A stretch of 64,000 bases of DNA from Henricia sp. BOLD:AAB3569 (GCA_037783545.1 JBBELK010000162.1:2604001-2668000), one strand, 5' to 3'; positions 10,173-21,572 are shown, counted from the first letter of the stretch. Made by a program: numbers and translations. The notes: generated by a model from the letters alone, not told the origin.

Positions 10173-10928
10173 TTGAAGTTTGTCTGGAAATTCCTTCAGT
10201 TCCAAAATAGCGACCACTTCAGACGCAATGTTTCCCGAAAGCGGCGTCTGCTTGTGCGAAAACTGTTCTGGCAGGGAGTTTTTGCTAGATTCGACGATAA
10301 CTCGGTCGGTTTAAACGGGAAATTGCTGAAATTTGCAGAACACGTTTGGGATATAGAGTTGTTTAAGCAGGCAAAATTTGAAGTTTGTCTGGAAATTCCT
10401 TCAGTTCCAAAATAACGACCACGTCAGACGCATTGTTTCCCGAAAGCGGCGTCTGCTTGTGCGAAAACTGTTCCGGCAGGGAGTTTTTGCTAGATTCGAC
10501 GATAACTCGGTCGGTTTAAACGGGAAATTTGCTGAAATTTGCAGAACACGTTTGGGATATAGAGTTGTTTAAGCAGGCAAAATTTGAAGTTTGTCTGGAA
10601 ATTCCTTCAGTTCCAAAATAGCGACCAGTTCAGACGCAATGTTTCCCGAAAGCGGCGTCTGCTTGTGCGAAAACTGTTCCGGCAGGGAGTTTTTGCTAGA
10701 TTCGACGATAACTCGGTCGGTTTAAACGGGAAATTTGCTGAAATTTGCAGTTCCAAAATAGCGACCACGTCAGACGCATTGTTTGCCGAAAGCGGCGTCT
10801 GCTTGTGCGAAAACTGTTCCGGCAGGGAGTTTTTGCTAGATTCGACGATAACTCGGTCGGTTTAAACGGGAAATTGCTGAAATTTGCAGAATACGTTTGG
10901 GATATAGAGTTGTTTAAGCAGGCACAAT
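10173..10928. repeat. Satellite A 4-mer block, copy 3
   Basis: Offset 1988 bp from copy 2. It contains the last 66-bp-deletion monomer of the array (10701-10840). Downstream of it no 140-bp monomer occurs. Confidence 0.87.
10701..10840. repeat. 140-bp satellite A monomer, 10 of 10 (last)
   Basis: Same junction at 10750/10751, GTTTGCCG lineage, 1988 bp from copy 9. No further copy occurs in the remaining 10.6 kb of array A. Confidence 0.93.
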
Positions 10929-11064
10929 TTGAAGTTTGTCTGGAAATTCCTTCAGTTCCAAAATAGCGACCACGTCAGACGCATTGTTTCCCGAAAGCGG
11001 CGTCTGCTTGTGCGAAAACTGTTCCGGCAGGGAGTTTTTGCTAGATTCGACGATAACTCGGTCG

Positions 11065-11073
11065 GTTTTAAAC
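11065..11073. other. PmeI-site-destroying T insertion (GTTTTAAAC)
   Basis: One extra T converts GTTTAAAC to GTTTTAAAC and makes a 207-bp spacing (10929 to 11136). The only other instance I found is at 14968-14976. Either a private variant or a homopolymer read error. Confidence 0.8.
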
Positions 11074-12073
11074 GGGAAATTTGCTGAAATTTGCAGAACA
11101 CGTTTGGGATATAGAGTTGTTTAAGCAGGCAACATTTGAAGTCTGTCTGGAAATTCCTTCAGTTCCAAAATAGCGACCACTTCAGACGCAATGTTTCCCG
11201 AAAGCGGCGTCTGCTTGTGCGAAAACTGTTCCGGCAGGGAGTTTTTGCTAGATTCGACGATAACTCGGTCGGTTTAAACGGGAAATTGCTGAAATTTGCA
11301 GAACACGTTTGGGATATAGAGTTGTTTAAGCAGGCACAATTTGAAGTTTGTCTGGAAATTCCTTCAGTTCCAAAATAGCGACCACGTCAGACGCATTGTT
11401 TCCCGAAAGCGGCGTCTGCTTGTGCGAAAACTGTTCCGGCAGGGAGTTTTTGCTAGATTCGACGATAACTCGGTCGGTTTAAACGGGAAATTTGCTGAAA
11501 TTTGCAGAACACGTTTGGGATATAGAGTTGTTTAAGCAGGCAAAATTTGAAGTTTGTCTGGAAATTCCTTCAGTTCCAAAATAGCGACCACTTCAGACGC
11601 AATGTTTCCGGAAAGCGGCGTCTGCTTGTGCGAAAACTGTTCCGGCAGGGAGTTTTTGCTAGATTCGACGATAACTCGGTCGGTTTAAACGGGAAATTGC
11701 TGAAATTTGCAGAATACGTTTGGGATATAGAGTTGTTTAAGCACGCACAATTTGAAGTTTGTCTGGAAATTCCTTCAGTTCCAAAATAGCGACCACTTCA
11801 GACGCAATGTTTCCCGAAAGCGGCGTCTGCTTGTGCGAAAACTGTGCCGGCAGGGAGTTTTTGCTAGATTCGACGATAATTCGGTCGGTTTAAACGGGAA
11901 ATTGCTGAAATTTGCAGAATACGTTTGGGATATAGAGTTGTTTAAGCAGGAAAAATATGAAGTTTGTCTGGAAATTCCTTTAGTTCCAAAATAGCGACCA
12001 CTTCAGACGCAATGTTTCCCGAAAGCGGCGTCTGCTTGTGCGAAAACTGTTCCGGCAGGGAGTTTTTGCTAGA

Positions 12074-12278
12074 TTCGACGATAACTCGGTCGGTTTAAAC
12101 GGGAAATTTGCTGAAATTTGCAGAACACGTTTGGGATATAGAGTTGTTTAAGCAGGCAAAATTTGAAGTTTGTCTGGAAATTCTTTCAGTTCCAAAATAG
12201 CGACCACTTCGGACGCAATGTTTTCCGAAAGCGGCGTCTGCTTGTGCGAACTGTGCCGGCAGGGAGTTTTTTGCTAGA
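12074..12278. repeat. Satellite A indel-variant monomer (205 bp), 3 of 5
   Basis: Same -2/+1 signature, here with the extra T of the 206-type run, so net length is 205. It ends just before the 11-mer HOR. Confidence 0.9.
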
Positions 12279-12366
12279 TTCGACGATAACTCGGTCGGTT
12301 TAAACGGGAAATTGCTGAAATTTGCAGAACACGTTTGGGATATAGAGTTGTTTAAGCACGCACAAT

Positions 12367-14626
12367 TTGAAGTTTGTCTGGAAATTCCTTCAGTTCCAAA
12401 ATAGCGACCACTTCAGACGCAATGTTTCCCGAAAGCGGCGTCTGCTTGTGCGAAAACTGTGCCGGCAGGGAGTTTTTGCTAGATTCGACGATAATTCGGT
12501 CGGTTTAAACGGGAAATTGCTGAAATTTGCAGAATACGTTTGGGATATAGAGTTGTTTAAGCAGGAAAAATATGAAGTTTGTCTGGAAATTCCTTTAGTT
12601 CCAAAATAGCGACCACTTCAGACGCAATGTTTCCCGAAAGCGGCGTCTGCTTGTGCGAAAACTGTTCCGGCAGGGAGTTTTTGCTAGATTCGACGATAAC
12701 TCGGTCGGTTTAAACGGGAAATTTGCTGAAATTTGCAGAACACGTTTGGGATATAGAGTTGTTTAAGCAGGCAAAATTTGAAGTTTGTCTGGAAATTCCT
12801 TCAGTTCCAAAATAGCGACCACTTCAGACGCAATGTTTCCCGAAAGCGGCGTCTGCTTGTGCGAAAACTGTTCCGGCAGGGAGTTTTTGCTAGATTCGAC
12901 TATAACTCGGTCGGTTTAAACGGGAAATTTGCTGAAATTTGCAGAACACGTTTGGGATATAGAGTTGTTTAAGCAGGCAAAATTTGAAGTTTGTCTGGAA
13001 ATTCCTTCAGTTCCAAAATAGCGACCACTTCAGACGCAATGTTTCCCGAAAGCGGCGTCTGCTTGTGCGAAAACTGTTCCGGCAGGGAGTTTTTGCTAGA
13101 TTCGACTATAACTCGGTCGGTTTAAACGGGAAATTTGCTGAAATTTGCAGAACACGTTTGGGATATAGAGTTGTTTAAGCAGGCAAAATTTGAAGTTTGT
13201 CTGGAAATTCCTTCAGTTCCAAAATAGCGACCACTTCAGACGCAATGTTTCCGGAAAGCGGCGTCTGCTTGTGCGAAAACTGTTCCGGCAGGGAGTTTTT
13301 GCTAGATTCGACGATAACTCGGTCGGTTTAAACGGGAAATTGCTGAAATTTGCAGAATACGTTTGGGATATAGAGTTGTTTAAGCACGCACAATTTGAAG
13401 TTTGTCTGGAAATTCCTTCAGTTCCAAAATAGCGACCACTTCAGACGCAATGTTTCCCGAAAGCGGCGTCTGCTTGTGCGAAAACTGTGCCGGCAGGGAG
13501 TTTTTGCTAGATTCGACGATAATTCGGTCGGTTTAAACGGGAAATTGCTGAAATTTGCAGAATACGTTTGGGATATAGAGTTGTTTAAGCAGGAAAAATA
13601 TGAAGTTTGTCTGGAAATTCCTTTAGTTCCAAAATAGCGACCACTTCAGACGCAATGTTTCCCGAAAGCGGCGTCTGCTTGTGCGAAAACTGTTCCGGCA
13701 GGGAGTTTTTGCTAGATTCGACGATAACTCGGTCGGTTTAAACGGGAAATTTGCTGAAATTTGCAGAACACGTTTGGGATATAGAGTTGTTTAAGCAGGC
13801 AAAATTTGAAGTTTGTCTGGAAATTCCTTCAGTTCCAAAATAGCGACCACTTCAGACGCAATGTTTCCCGAAAGCGGCGTCTGCTTGTGCGAAAACTGTT
13901 CCGGCAGGGAGTTTTTGCTAGATTCGACTATAACTCGGTCGGTTTAAACGGGAAATTTGCTGAAATTTGCAGAACACGTTTGGGATATAGAGTTGTTTAA
14001 GCAGGCAAAATTTGAAGTTTGTCTGGAAATTCCTTCAGTTCCAAAATAGCGACCACTTCAGACGCAATGTTTCCGGAAAGCGGCGTCTGCTTGTGCGAAA
14101 ACTGTTCCGGCAGGGAGTTTTTGCTAGATTCGACGATAACTCGGTCGGTTTAAACGGGAAATTGCTGAAATTTGCAGAATACGTTTGGGATATAGAGTTG
14201 TTTAAGCACGCACAATTTGAAGTTTGTCTGGAAATTCCTTCAGTTCCAAAATAGCGACCACTTCAGACGCAATGTTTCCCGAAAGCGGCGTCTGCTTGTG
14301 TGAAAACTGTTCCGGCAGGGAGTTTTTGCTAGATTCGACTATAACTCGGTCGGTTTAAACGGGAAATTTGCTGAAATTTGCAGAACACGTTTGGGATATA
14401 GAGTTGTTTAAGCAGGCAAAATTTGAAGTTTGTCTGGAAATTCTTTCAGTTCCAAAATAGCGACCACTTCGGACGCAATGTTTTCCGAAAGCGGCGTCTG
14501 CTTGTGCGAACTGTGCCGGCAGGGAGTTTTTTGCTAGATTCGACGATAACTCGGTCGGTTTAAACGGGAAATTGCTGAAATTTGCAGAACACGTTTGGGA
14601 TATAGAGTTGTTTAAGCACGCACAAT
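12367..14626. repeat. Satellite A HOR, 11-mer of 2260 bp, copy 1
   Basis: Eleven monomers. Markers include GTGCCGGCAGG with ATAATTCGG, AGCAGGAAAAATATG with CCTTTAGTTCC, TTCGACTATAAC, TTTCCGGAAA, AAGCACGCAC, and a final monomer with GTGCGAACTG and TTTTTTGC. Order and spacing are repeated in 14627-16887. A shorter internal 1028-bp periodicity (12367 to 13395) shows that the 11-mer arose from smaller units. Confidence 0.92.
14334..14538. repeat. Satellite A indel-variant monomer (205 bp), 4 of 5
   Basis: Same signature. Closing monomer of 11-mer copy 1. Confidence 0.9.
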
Positions 14627-14967
14627 TTGAAGTTTGTCTGGAAATTCCTTCAGTTCCAAAATAGCGACCACTTCAGACGCAATGTTTCCCGAAAGCGGCG
14701 TCTGCTTGTGCGAAAACTGTGCCGGCAGGGAGTTTTTGCTAGATTCGACGATAATTCGGTCGGTTTAAACGGGAAATTGCTGAAATTTGCAGAATACGTT
14801 TGGGATATAGAGTTGTTTAAGCAGGAAAAATATGAAGTTTGTCTGGAAATTCCTTTAGTTCCAAAATAGCGACCACTTCAGACGCAATGTTTCCCGAAAG
14901 CGGCGTCTGCTTGTGCGAAAACTGTTCCGGCAGGGAGTTTTTGCTAGATTCGACGATAACTCGGTCG

Positions 14968-14976
14968 GTTTTAAAC
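14968..14976. other. PmeI-site-destroying T insertion (GTTTTAAAC), second instance
   Basis: Same extra T as at 11065, here causing the one-base phase difference between 11-mer copies 1 and 2. The corresponding monomers of copy 1 and of the partial third copy lack it. Confidence 0.8.
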
Positions 14977-16594
14977 GGGAAATTTGCTGAAATTTGCAGA
15001 ACACGTTTGGGATATAGAGTTGTTTAAGCAGGCAAAATTTGAAGTTTGTCTGGAAATTCCTTCAGTTCCAAAATAGCGACCACTTCAGACGCAATGTTTC
15101 CCGAAAGCGGCGTCTGCTTGTGCGAAAACTGTTCCGGCAGGGAGTTTTTGCTAGATTCGACTATAACTCGGTCGGTTTAAACGGGAAATTTGCTGAAATT
15201 TGCAGAACACGTTTGGGATATAGAGTTGTTTAAGCAGGCAACATTTGAAGTTTGTCTGGAAATTCCTTCAGTTCCAAAATAGCGACCACTTCAGACGCAA
15301 TGTTTCCCGAAAGCGGCGTCTGCTTGTGCGAAAACTGTTCCGGCAGGGAGTTTTTGCTAGATTCGACTATAACTCGGTCGGTTTAAACGGGAAATTTGCT
15401 GAAATTTGCAGAACACGTTTGGGATATAGAGTTGTTTAAGCAGGCAAAATTTGAAGTTTGTCTGGAAATTCCTTCAGTTCCAAAATAGCGACCACTTCAG
15501 ACGCAATGTTTCCGGAAAGCGGCGTCTGCTTGTGCGAAAACTGTTCCGGCAGGGAGTTTTTGCTAGATTCGACGATAACTCGGTCGGTTTAAACGGGAAA
15601 TTGCTGAAATTTGCAGAATACGTTTGGGATATAGAGTTGTTTAAGCACGCACAATTTGAAGTTTGTCTGGAAATTCCTTCAGTTCCAAAATAGCGACCAC
15701 TTCAGACGCAATGTTTCCCGAAAGCGGCGTCTGCTTGTGCGAAAACTGTGCCGGCAGGGAGTTTTTGCTAGATTCGACGATAATTCGGTCGGTTTAAACG
15801 GGAAATTGCTGAAATTTGCAGAATACGTTTGGGATATAGAGTTGTTTAAGCAGGAAAAATATGAAGTTTGTCTGGAAATTCCTTTAGTTCCAAAATAGCG
15901 ACCACTTCAGACGCAATGTTTCCCGAAAGCGGCGTCTGCTTGTGCGAAAACTGTTCCGGCAGGGAGTTTTTGCTAGATTCGACGATAACTCGGTCGGTTT
16001 AAACGGGAAATTTGCTGAAATTTGCAGAACACGTTTGGGATATAGAGTTGTTTAAGCAGGCAAAATTTGAAGTTTGTCTGGAAATTCCTTCAGTTCCAAA
16101 ATAGCGACCACTTCAGACGCAATGTTTCCCGAAAGCGGCGTCTGCTTGTGCGAAAACTGTTCCGGCAGGGAGTTTTTGCTAGATTCGACTATAACTCGGT
16201 CGGTTTAAACGGGAAATTTGCTGAAATTTGCAGAACACGTTTGGGATATAGAGTTGTTTAAGCAGGCAAAATTTGAAGTTTGTCTGGAAATTCCTTCAGT
16301 TCCAAAATAGCGACCACTTCAGACGCAATGTTTCCGGAAAGCGGCGTCTGCTTGTGCGAAAACTGTTCCGGCAGGGAGTTTTTGCTAGATTCGACGATAA
16401 CTCGGTCGGTTTAAACGGGAAATTGCTGAAATTTGCAGAATACGTTTGGGATATAGAGTTGTTTAAGCACGCACAATTTGAAGTTTGTCTGGAAATTCCT
16501 TCAGTTCCAAAATAGCGACCACTTCAGACGCAATGTTTCCCGAAAGCGGCGTCTGCTTGTGCGAAAACTGTTCCGGCAGGGAGTTTTTGCTAGA

Positions 16595-16799
16595 TTCGAC
16601 TATAACTCGGTCGGTTTAAACGGGAAATTTGCTGAAATTTGCAGAACACGTTTGGGATATAGAGTTGTTTAAGCAGGCAAAATTTGAAGTTTGTCTGGAA
16701 ATTCTTTCAGTTCCAAAATAGCGACCACTTCGGACGCAATGTTTTCCGAAAGCGGCGTCTGCTTGTGCGAACTGTGCCGGCAGGGAGTTTTTTGCTAGA
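16595..16799. repeat. Satellite A indel-variant monomer (205 bp), 5 of 5
   Basis: Same signature. Closing monomer of 11-mer copy 2, 2261 bp from copy 4. Confidence 0.9.
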
Positions 16800-16887
16800 T
16801 TCGACGATAACTCGGTCGGTTTAAACGGGAAATTGCTGAAATTTGCAGAACACGTTTGGGATATAGAGTTGTTTAAGCACGCACAAT

Positions 16888-17709
16888 TTGAAGTTTGTCT
16901 GGAAATTCCTTCAGTTCCAAAATAGCGACCACTTCAGACGCAATGTTTCCCGAAAGCGGCGTCTGCTTGTGCGAAAACTGTGCCGGCAGGGAGTTTTTGC
17001 TAGATTCGACGATAATTCGGTCGGTTTAAACGGGAAATTGCTGAAATTTGCAGAATACGTTTGGGATATAGAGTTGTTTAAGCAGGAAAAATATGAAGTT
17101 TGTCTGGAAATTCCTTTAGTTCCAAAATAGCGACCACTTCAGACGCAATGTTTCCCGAAAGCGGCGTCTGCTTGTGCGAAAACTGTTCCGGCAGGGAGTT
17201 TTTGCTAGATTCGACGATAACTCGGTCGGTTTAAACGGGAAATTTGCTGAAATTTGCAGAACACGTTTGGGATATAGAGTTGTTTAAGCAGGCAAAATTT
17301 GAAGTTTGTCTGGAAATTCCTTCAGTTCCAAAATAGCGACCACTTCAGACGCAATGTTTCCCGAAAGCGGCGTCTGCTTGTGCGAAAACTGTTCCGGCAG
17401 GGAGTTTTTGCTAGATTCGACTATAACTCGGTCGGTTTAAACGGGAAATTTGCTGAAATTTGCAGAACACGTTTGGGATATAGAGTTGTTTAAGCAGGCA
17501 ACATTTGAAGTTTGTCTGGAAATTCCTTCAGTTCCAAAATAGCGACCACTTCAGACGCAATGTTTCCGGAAAGCGGCGTCTGCTTGTGCGAAAACTGTTC
17601 CGGCAGGGAGTTTTTGCTAGATTCGACGATAACTCGGTCGGTTTAAACGGGAAATTGCTGAAATTTGCAGAATACGTTTGGGATACAGAGTTGTTTAAGC
17701 AGGCAACAT
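16888..17709. repeat. Satellite A HOR, 11-mer, partial third copy
   Basis: Starts like the two units upstream (GTGCCGGC monomer, AGGAAAAATATG monomer, TTCGACTATAAC monomer, then a TTTCCGGAAA monomer). It then switches to a GATACAGAG monomer typical of the downstream 6-mer region. The switch point is approximate. Confidence 0.75.
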
Positions 17710-18942
17710 TTGAAGTTTGTCTGGAAATTCCTTCAGTTCCAAAATAGCGACCACTTCAGACGCAATGTTTCCCGAAAGCGGCGTCTGCTTGTGCGAAAAC
17801 TGTTCCGGCAGGGAGTTTTTGCTAGATTCGACGATAACTCGGTCGGTTTAAACGGGAAATTGCTGAAATTTGCAGAACACGTTTGGGATATAGAGTTGTT
17901 TAAGCAGGCACAATTTGAAGTTTGTCTGGAAATTCCTTCAGTTCCAAAATAGCGACCACGTCAGACTTATTGTTTCCCGAAAGCGGCGTCTGCTTGTGCG
18001 AAAACTGTTCCGGCAGGGAGTTTTTGCTAGATTCGACGATAACTCGGTCGGTTTAAACGGGAAATTTGCTGAAATTTGCAGAACACGTTTGGGATATAGA
18101 GTTGTTTAAGCAGGCAAAATTTGAAGTTTGTCTGGAAATTCCTTCAGTTCCAAAATAGCGACCACTTCAGACGCAATGTTTCCGGAAAGCGGCGTCTGCT
18201 TGTGCGAAAACTGTTCCGGCAGGGAGTTTTTGCTAGATTCGACGATAACTCGGTCGGTTTAAACGGGAAATTGCTGAAATTTGCAGAATACGTTTGGGAT
18301 ATAGAGTTGTTTAAGCACGCACAATTTGAAGTTTGTCTGGAAATTCCTTCAGTTCCAAAATAGCGACCACTTCAGACGCAATGTTTCCCGAAAGCGGCGT
18401 CTGCTTGTGCGAAAACTGTGCCGGCAGGGAGTTTTTGCTAGATTCGACGATAATTCGGTCGGTTTAAACGGGAAATTGCTGAAATTTGCAGAATACGTTT
18501 GGGATATAGAGTTGTTTAAGCAGGAAAAATATGAAGTTTGTCTGGAAATTCCTTTAGTTCCAAAATAGCGACCACTTCAGACGCAATGTTTCCCGAAAGC
18601 GGCGTCTGCTTGTGCGAAAACTGTTCCGGCAGGGAGTTTTTGCTAGATTCGACGATAACTCGGTCGGTTTAAACGGGAAATTTGCTGAAATTTGCAGAAC
18701 ACGTTTGGGATATAGAGTTGTTTAAGCAGGCAAAATTTGAAGTTTGTCTGGAAATTCCTTCAGTTCCAAAATAGCGACCACTTCAGACGCAATGTTTCCC
18801 GAAAGCGGCGTCTGCTTGTGCGAAAACTGTTCCGGCAGGGAGTTTTTGCTAGATTCGACTATAACTCGGTCGGTTTAAACGGGAAATTTGCTGAAATTTG
18901 CAGAACACGTTTGGGATATAGAGTTGTTTAAGCAGGCAAAAT

Positions 18943-20173
18943 TTGAAGTTTGTCTGGAAATTCGTTCAGTTCCAAAATAGCGACCACTTCAGACGCAATG
19001 TTTCCGGAAAGCGGCGTCTGCTTGTGCGAAAACTGTTCCGGCAGGGAGTTTTTGCTAGATTCGACGATAACTCGGTCGGTTTAAACGGGAAATTGCTGAA
19101 ATTTGCAGAATACGTTTGGGATACAGAGTTGTTTAAGCAGGCAACATTTGAAGTTTGTCTGGAAATTCCTTCAGTTCCAAAATAGCGACCACTTCAGACG
19201 CAATGTTTCCCGAAAGCGGCGTCTGCTTGTGCGAAAACTGTTCCGGCAGGGAGTTTTTGCTAGATTCGACGATAACTCGGTCGGTTTAAACGGGAAATTG
19301 CTGAAATTTGCAGAACACGTTTGGGATATAGAGTTGTTTAAGCAGGCACAATTTGAAGTTTGTCTGGAAATTCCTTCAGTTCCAAAATAGCGACCACGTC
19401 AGACGCATTGTTTCCCGAAAGCGGCGTCTGCTTGTGCGAAAACTGTTCCGGCAGGGAGTTTTTGCTAGATTCGACGATAACTCGGTCGGTTTAAACGGGA
19501 AATTGCTGAAATTTGCAGAACACGTTTGGGATATAGAGTTGTTTAAGCAGGCACAATTTGAAGTTTGTCTGGAAATTCCTTCAGTTCCAAAATAGCGAGC
19601 ACGTCAGACGCATTGTTTCCCGAAAGCGGCGTCTGCTTGTGCGAAAACTGTTCCGGCAGGGAGTTTTTGCTAGATTCGACGATAACTCGGTCGGTTTAAA
19701 CGGGAAATTGCTGAAATTTGCAGAACACGTTTGGGATATAGAGTTGTTTAAGCAGGCACAATTAGAAGTTTGTCTGGAAATTCCTTCAGTTCCAAAATAG
19801 CGACCACGTCAGACGCATTGTTTCCCGAAAGCGGCGTCTGCTTGTGCGAAAACTGTTCCGGCAGGGAGTTTTTGCTAGATTCGACGATAACTCGGTCGGT
19901 TTAAACGGGAAATTGCTGAAATTTGCAGAATACGTTTGGGATATAGAGTTGTTTAAGCAGGCACAATTTGAAGTTTGTCTGGAAATTCCTTCAGTTCCAA
20001 AATAGCGACCACTTCAGACGCAATGTTTCCCGAAAGCGGCGTCTGCTTGTGCGAAAACTGTTCCGGCAGGGAGTTTTTGCTAGATTCGACGATAACTCGG
20101 TCGGTTTAAACGGGAAATTTGCTGAAATTTGCAGAACACGTTTGGGATATAGAGTTGTTTAAGCAGGCAAAAT
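18943..20173. repeat. Satellite A HOR, 6-mer of 1231 bp, copy 1
   Basis: Six monomers ending with one carrying ACAATTAGAAG and one carrying GAATACG, matched by 20174-21403 at a constant 1231-bp offset. Private changes: AAATTCGTTCAG near 18961 and AATAGCGAGCACG near 19594. A related 7-monomer stretch precedes it from 17505 (1438 bp). Confidence 0.9.
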
Positions 20174-21403
20174 TTGAAGTTTGTCTGGAAATTCCTTCAG
20201 TTCCAAAATAGCGACCACTTCAGACGCAATGTTTCCCGAAAGCGGCGTCTGCTTGTGCGAAAACTGTTCCGGCAGGGAGTTTTTGCTAGATTCGACGATA
20301 ACTCGGTCGGTTTAAACGGGAAATTGCTGAAATTTGCAGAATACGTTTGGGATACAGAGTTGTTTAAGCAGGCAACATTTGAAGTTTGTCTGGAAATTCC
20401 TTCAGTTCCAAAATAGCGACCACTTCAGACGCAATGTTTCCCGAAAGCGGCGTCTGCTTGTGCGAAAACTGTTCCGGCAGGGAGTTTTTGCTAGATTCGA
20501 CGATAACTCGGTCGGTTTAAACGGGAAATTGCTGAAATTTGCAGAACACGTTTGGGATATAGAGTTGTTTAAGCAGGCACAATTTGAAGTTTGTCTGGAA
20601 ATTCCTTCAGTTCCAAAATAGCGACCACGTCAGACGCATTGTTTCCCGAAAGCGGCGTCTGCTTGTGCGAAAACTGTTCCGGCAGGGAGTTTTTGCTAGA
20701 TTCGACGATAACTCGGTCGGTTTAAACGGGAAATTGCTGAAATTTGCAGAACACGTTTGGGATATAGAGTTGTTTAAGCAGGCACAATTTGAAGTTTGTC
20801 TGGAAATTCCTTCAGTTCCAAAATAGCGACCACGTCAGACGCATTGTTTCCCGAAAGCGGCGTCTGCTTGTGCGAAAACTGTTCCGGCAGGGAGTTTTTG
20901 CTAGATTCGACGATAACTCGGTCGGTTTAAACGGGAAATTGCTGAAATTTGCAGAACACGTTTGGGATATAGAGTTGTTTAAGCAGGCACAATTAGAAGT
21001 TTGTCTGGAAATTCCTTCAGTTCCAAAATAGCGACCACGTCAGACGCATTGTTTCCCGAAAGCGGCGTCTGCTTGTGCGAAAACTGTTCCGGCAGGGAGT
21101 TTTTGCTAGATTCGACGATAACTCGGTCGGTTTAAACGGGAAATTGCTGAAATTTGCAGAATACGTTTGGGATATAGAGTTGTTTAAGCAGGCACAATTT
21201 GAAGTTTGTCTGGAAATTCCTTCAGTTCCAAAATAGCGACCACTTCAGACGCAATGTTTCCCGAAAGCGGCGTCTGCTTGTGCGAAAACTGTTCCGGCAG
21301 GGAGTTTTTGCTAGATTCGACGATAACTCGGTTGGTTTAAACGGGAAATTGTTGAAATTTGCAGAACACGTTTGGGATATAGAGTTGTTTAAGCAGGCAA
21401 AAT
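20174..21403. repeat. Satellite A HOR, 6-mer of 1231 bp, copy 2
   Basis: Second copy of the 6-mer, ending about 40 bp before the A/B junction. Its last part carries changes seen nowhere else in the array (CGGTTGG near 21331 and ATTGTTGAAA near 21349). Confidence 0.88.
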
Positions 21404-21435
21404 TTGAAGTTTGTCTGGAAATTCATTCAGTTCCA

Positions 21436-21455
21436 AAATAGCGACTGTTGGGACA
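21436..21455. other. Direct junction between satellite A and satellite B
   Basis: A runs to ...AAATAGCGAC (21445) and B starts with TGTTGGGACACC (21446). In intact A the next bases would be CACTTC; in intact B the preceding bases are CGTGGC. Only the final C is common to both, so the breakpoint has at most 1 bp of homology and no inserted sequence. Both arrays are cut mid-monomer. The last A monomer has three private substitutions (near 21333, 21351 and 21424), while the first B monomer matches consensus. No transposon ends, target-site duplication or single-copy DNA lie at the join. Confidence 0.95.
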
Positions 21456-21490
21456 CCCTGCGCTGCGCTGGTGTACATTTGTACGGCCGT

Positions 21491-21527
21491 TGACTCACCC
21501 CAGATTGTGACGGGAATTAGGTCAAAG
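21491..21527. promoter_or_regulatory. TGACTCA and AGGTCAAAG motifs in satellite B (exemplar, speculative)
   Basis: TGACTCA (21491-21497) equals the AP-1/Gcn4 bZIP heptamer, and AGGTCAAAG (21519-21527) contains a nuclear-receptor half-site. Both recur in most B monomers with fixed spacing. The 26-bp-deletion monomers lose TGACTCA, and some HOR monomers have TGACTTA. Motif matches of 6-7 bp arise by chance, and once fixed in a monomer they are copied with it, so binding is only a hypothesis. Confidence 0.3.
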
Positions 21528-21549
21528 TGTGTCCCAAATGCCGGCAAAT

Positions 21550-21572
21550 TTGGAAATCAAGGAATTTTCCAA
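21550..21572. repeat. 7-bp inverted repeat in satellite B (exemplar)
   Basis: TTGGAAA at 21550-21556 and TTTCCAA at 21566-21572, with a 9-nt spacer (TCAAGGAAT). It lies just upstream of the 11-bp inverted repeat, so each monomer has two adjacent dyads within about 82 bp. Domain-v variants with GGAATTGTCC leave the arm one base shorter. Confidence 0.8.

Larger units (their letters stand above)
14627..16887. repeat. Satellite A HOR, 11-mer of 2261 bp, copy 2
   Basis: Eleven monomers matching copy 1 at an offset of 2260 then 2261 bp. The one-base change comes from an extra T in GTTTTAAAC at 14968-14976. A third copy starts at 16888 and follows the same order for about four monomers before the pattern changes near 17.5 kb. 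Confidence 0.92.
1..21445. repeat. Satellite A array: 205/206-bp tandem repeat, about 108 monomers
   Basis: Uninterrupted head-to-tail array; counting the recurring TTTGTCTGGAAATTCC segment gives 98 full-length monomers plus 10 short ones. Spacing is 205 or 206 bp, the difference being one T in a run (GGGAAATTGCTG versus GGGAAATTTGCTG). The consensus is about 44% GC by hand count. All monomers lie in the same orientation and no foreign sequence interrupts them. Short frames of 64-99 codons recur in each monomer but are closed by stops in every repeat and start mostly at TTG, so they are not genes. Monomers differ by a limited set of shared marker variants that recur in fixed order, which defines several HORs. 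This is satellite DNA by structure; a centromeric or pericentromeric location is inference. The window begins inside the array, so its left edge is not seen. Confidence 0.98.

Noticed and set aside
89-21403. Recurring 64-99-codon frames in satellite A, rich in Arg/Lys
   Set aside because: Every monomer has its own stop, starts are mostly TTG, and the frames overlap one another across repeats. They are translations of the repeat.
1-21445. CENP-B box in satellite A (TTCGACGATAACTCGG looks similar)
   Set aside because: The box pattern TTCGnnnnAnnCGGG is not met: the required A and the CGGG are out of place, with T at the A position.
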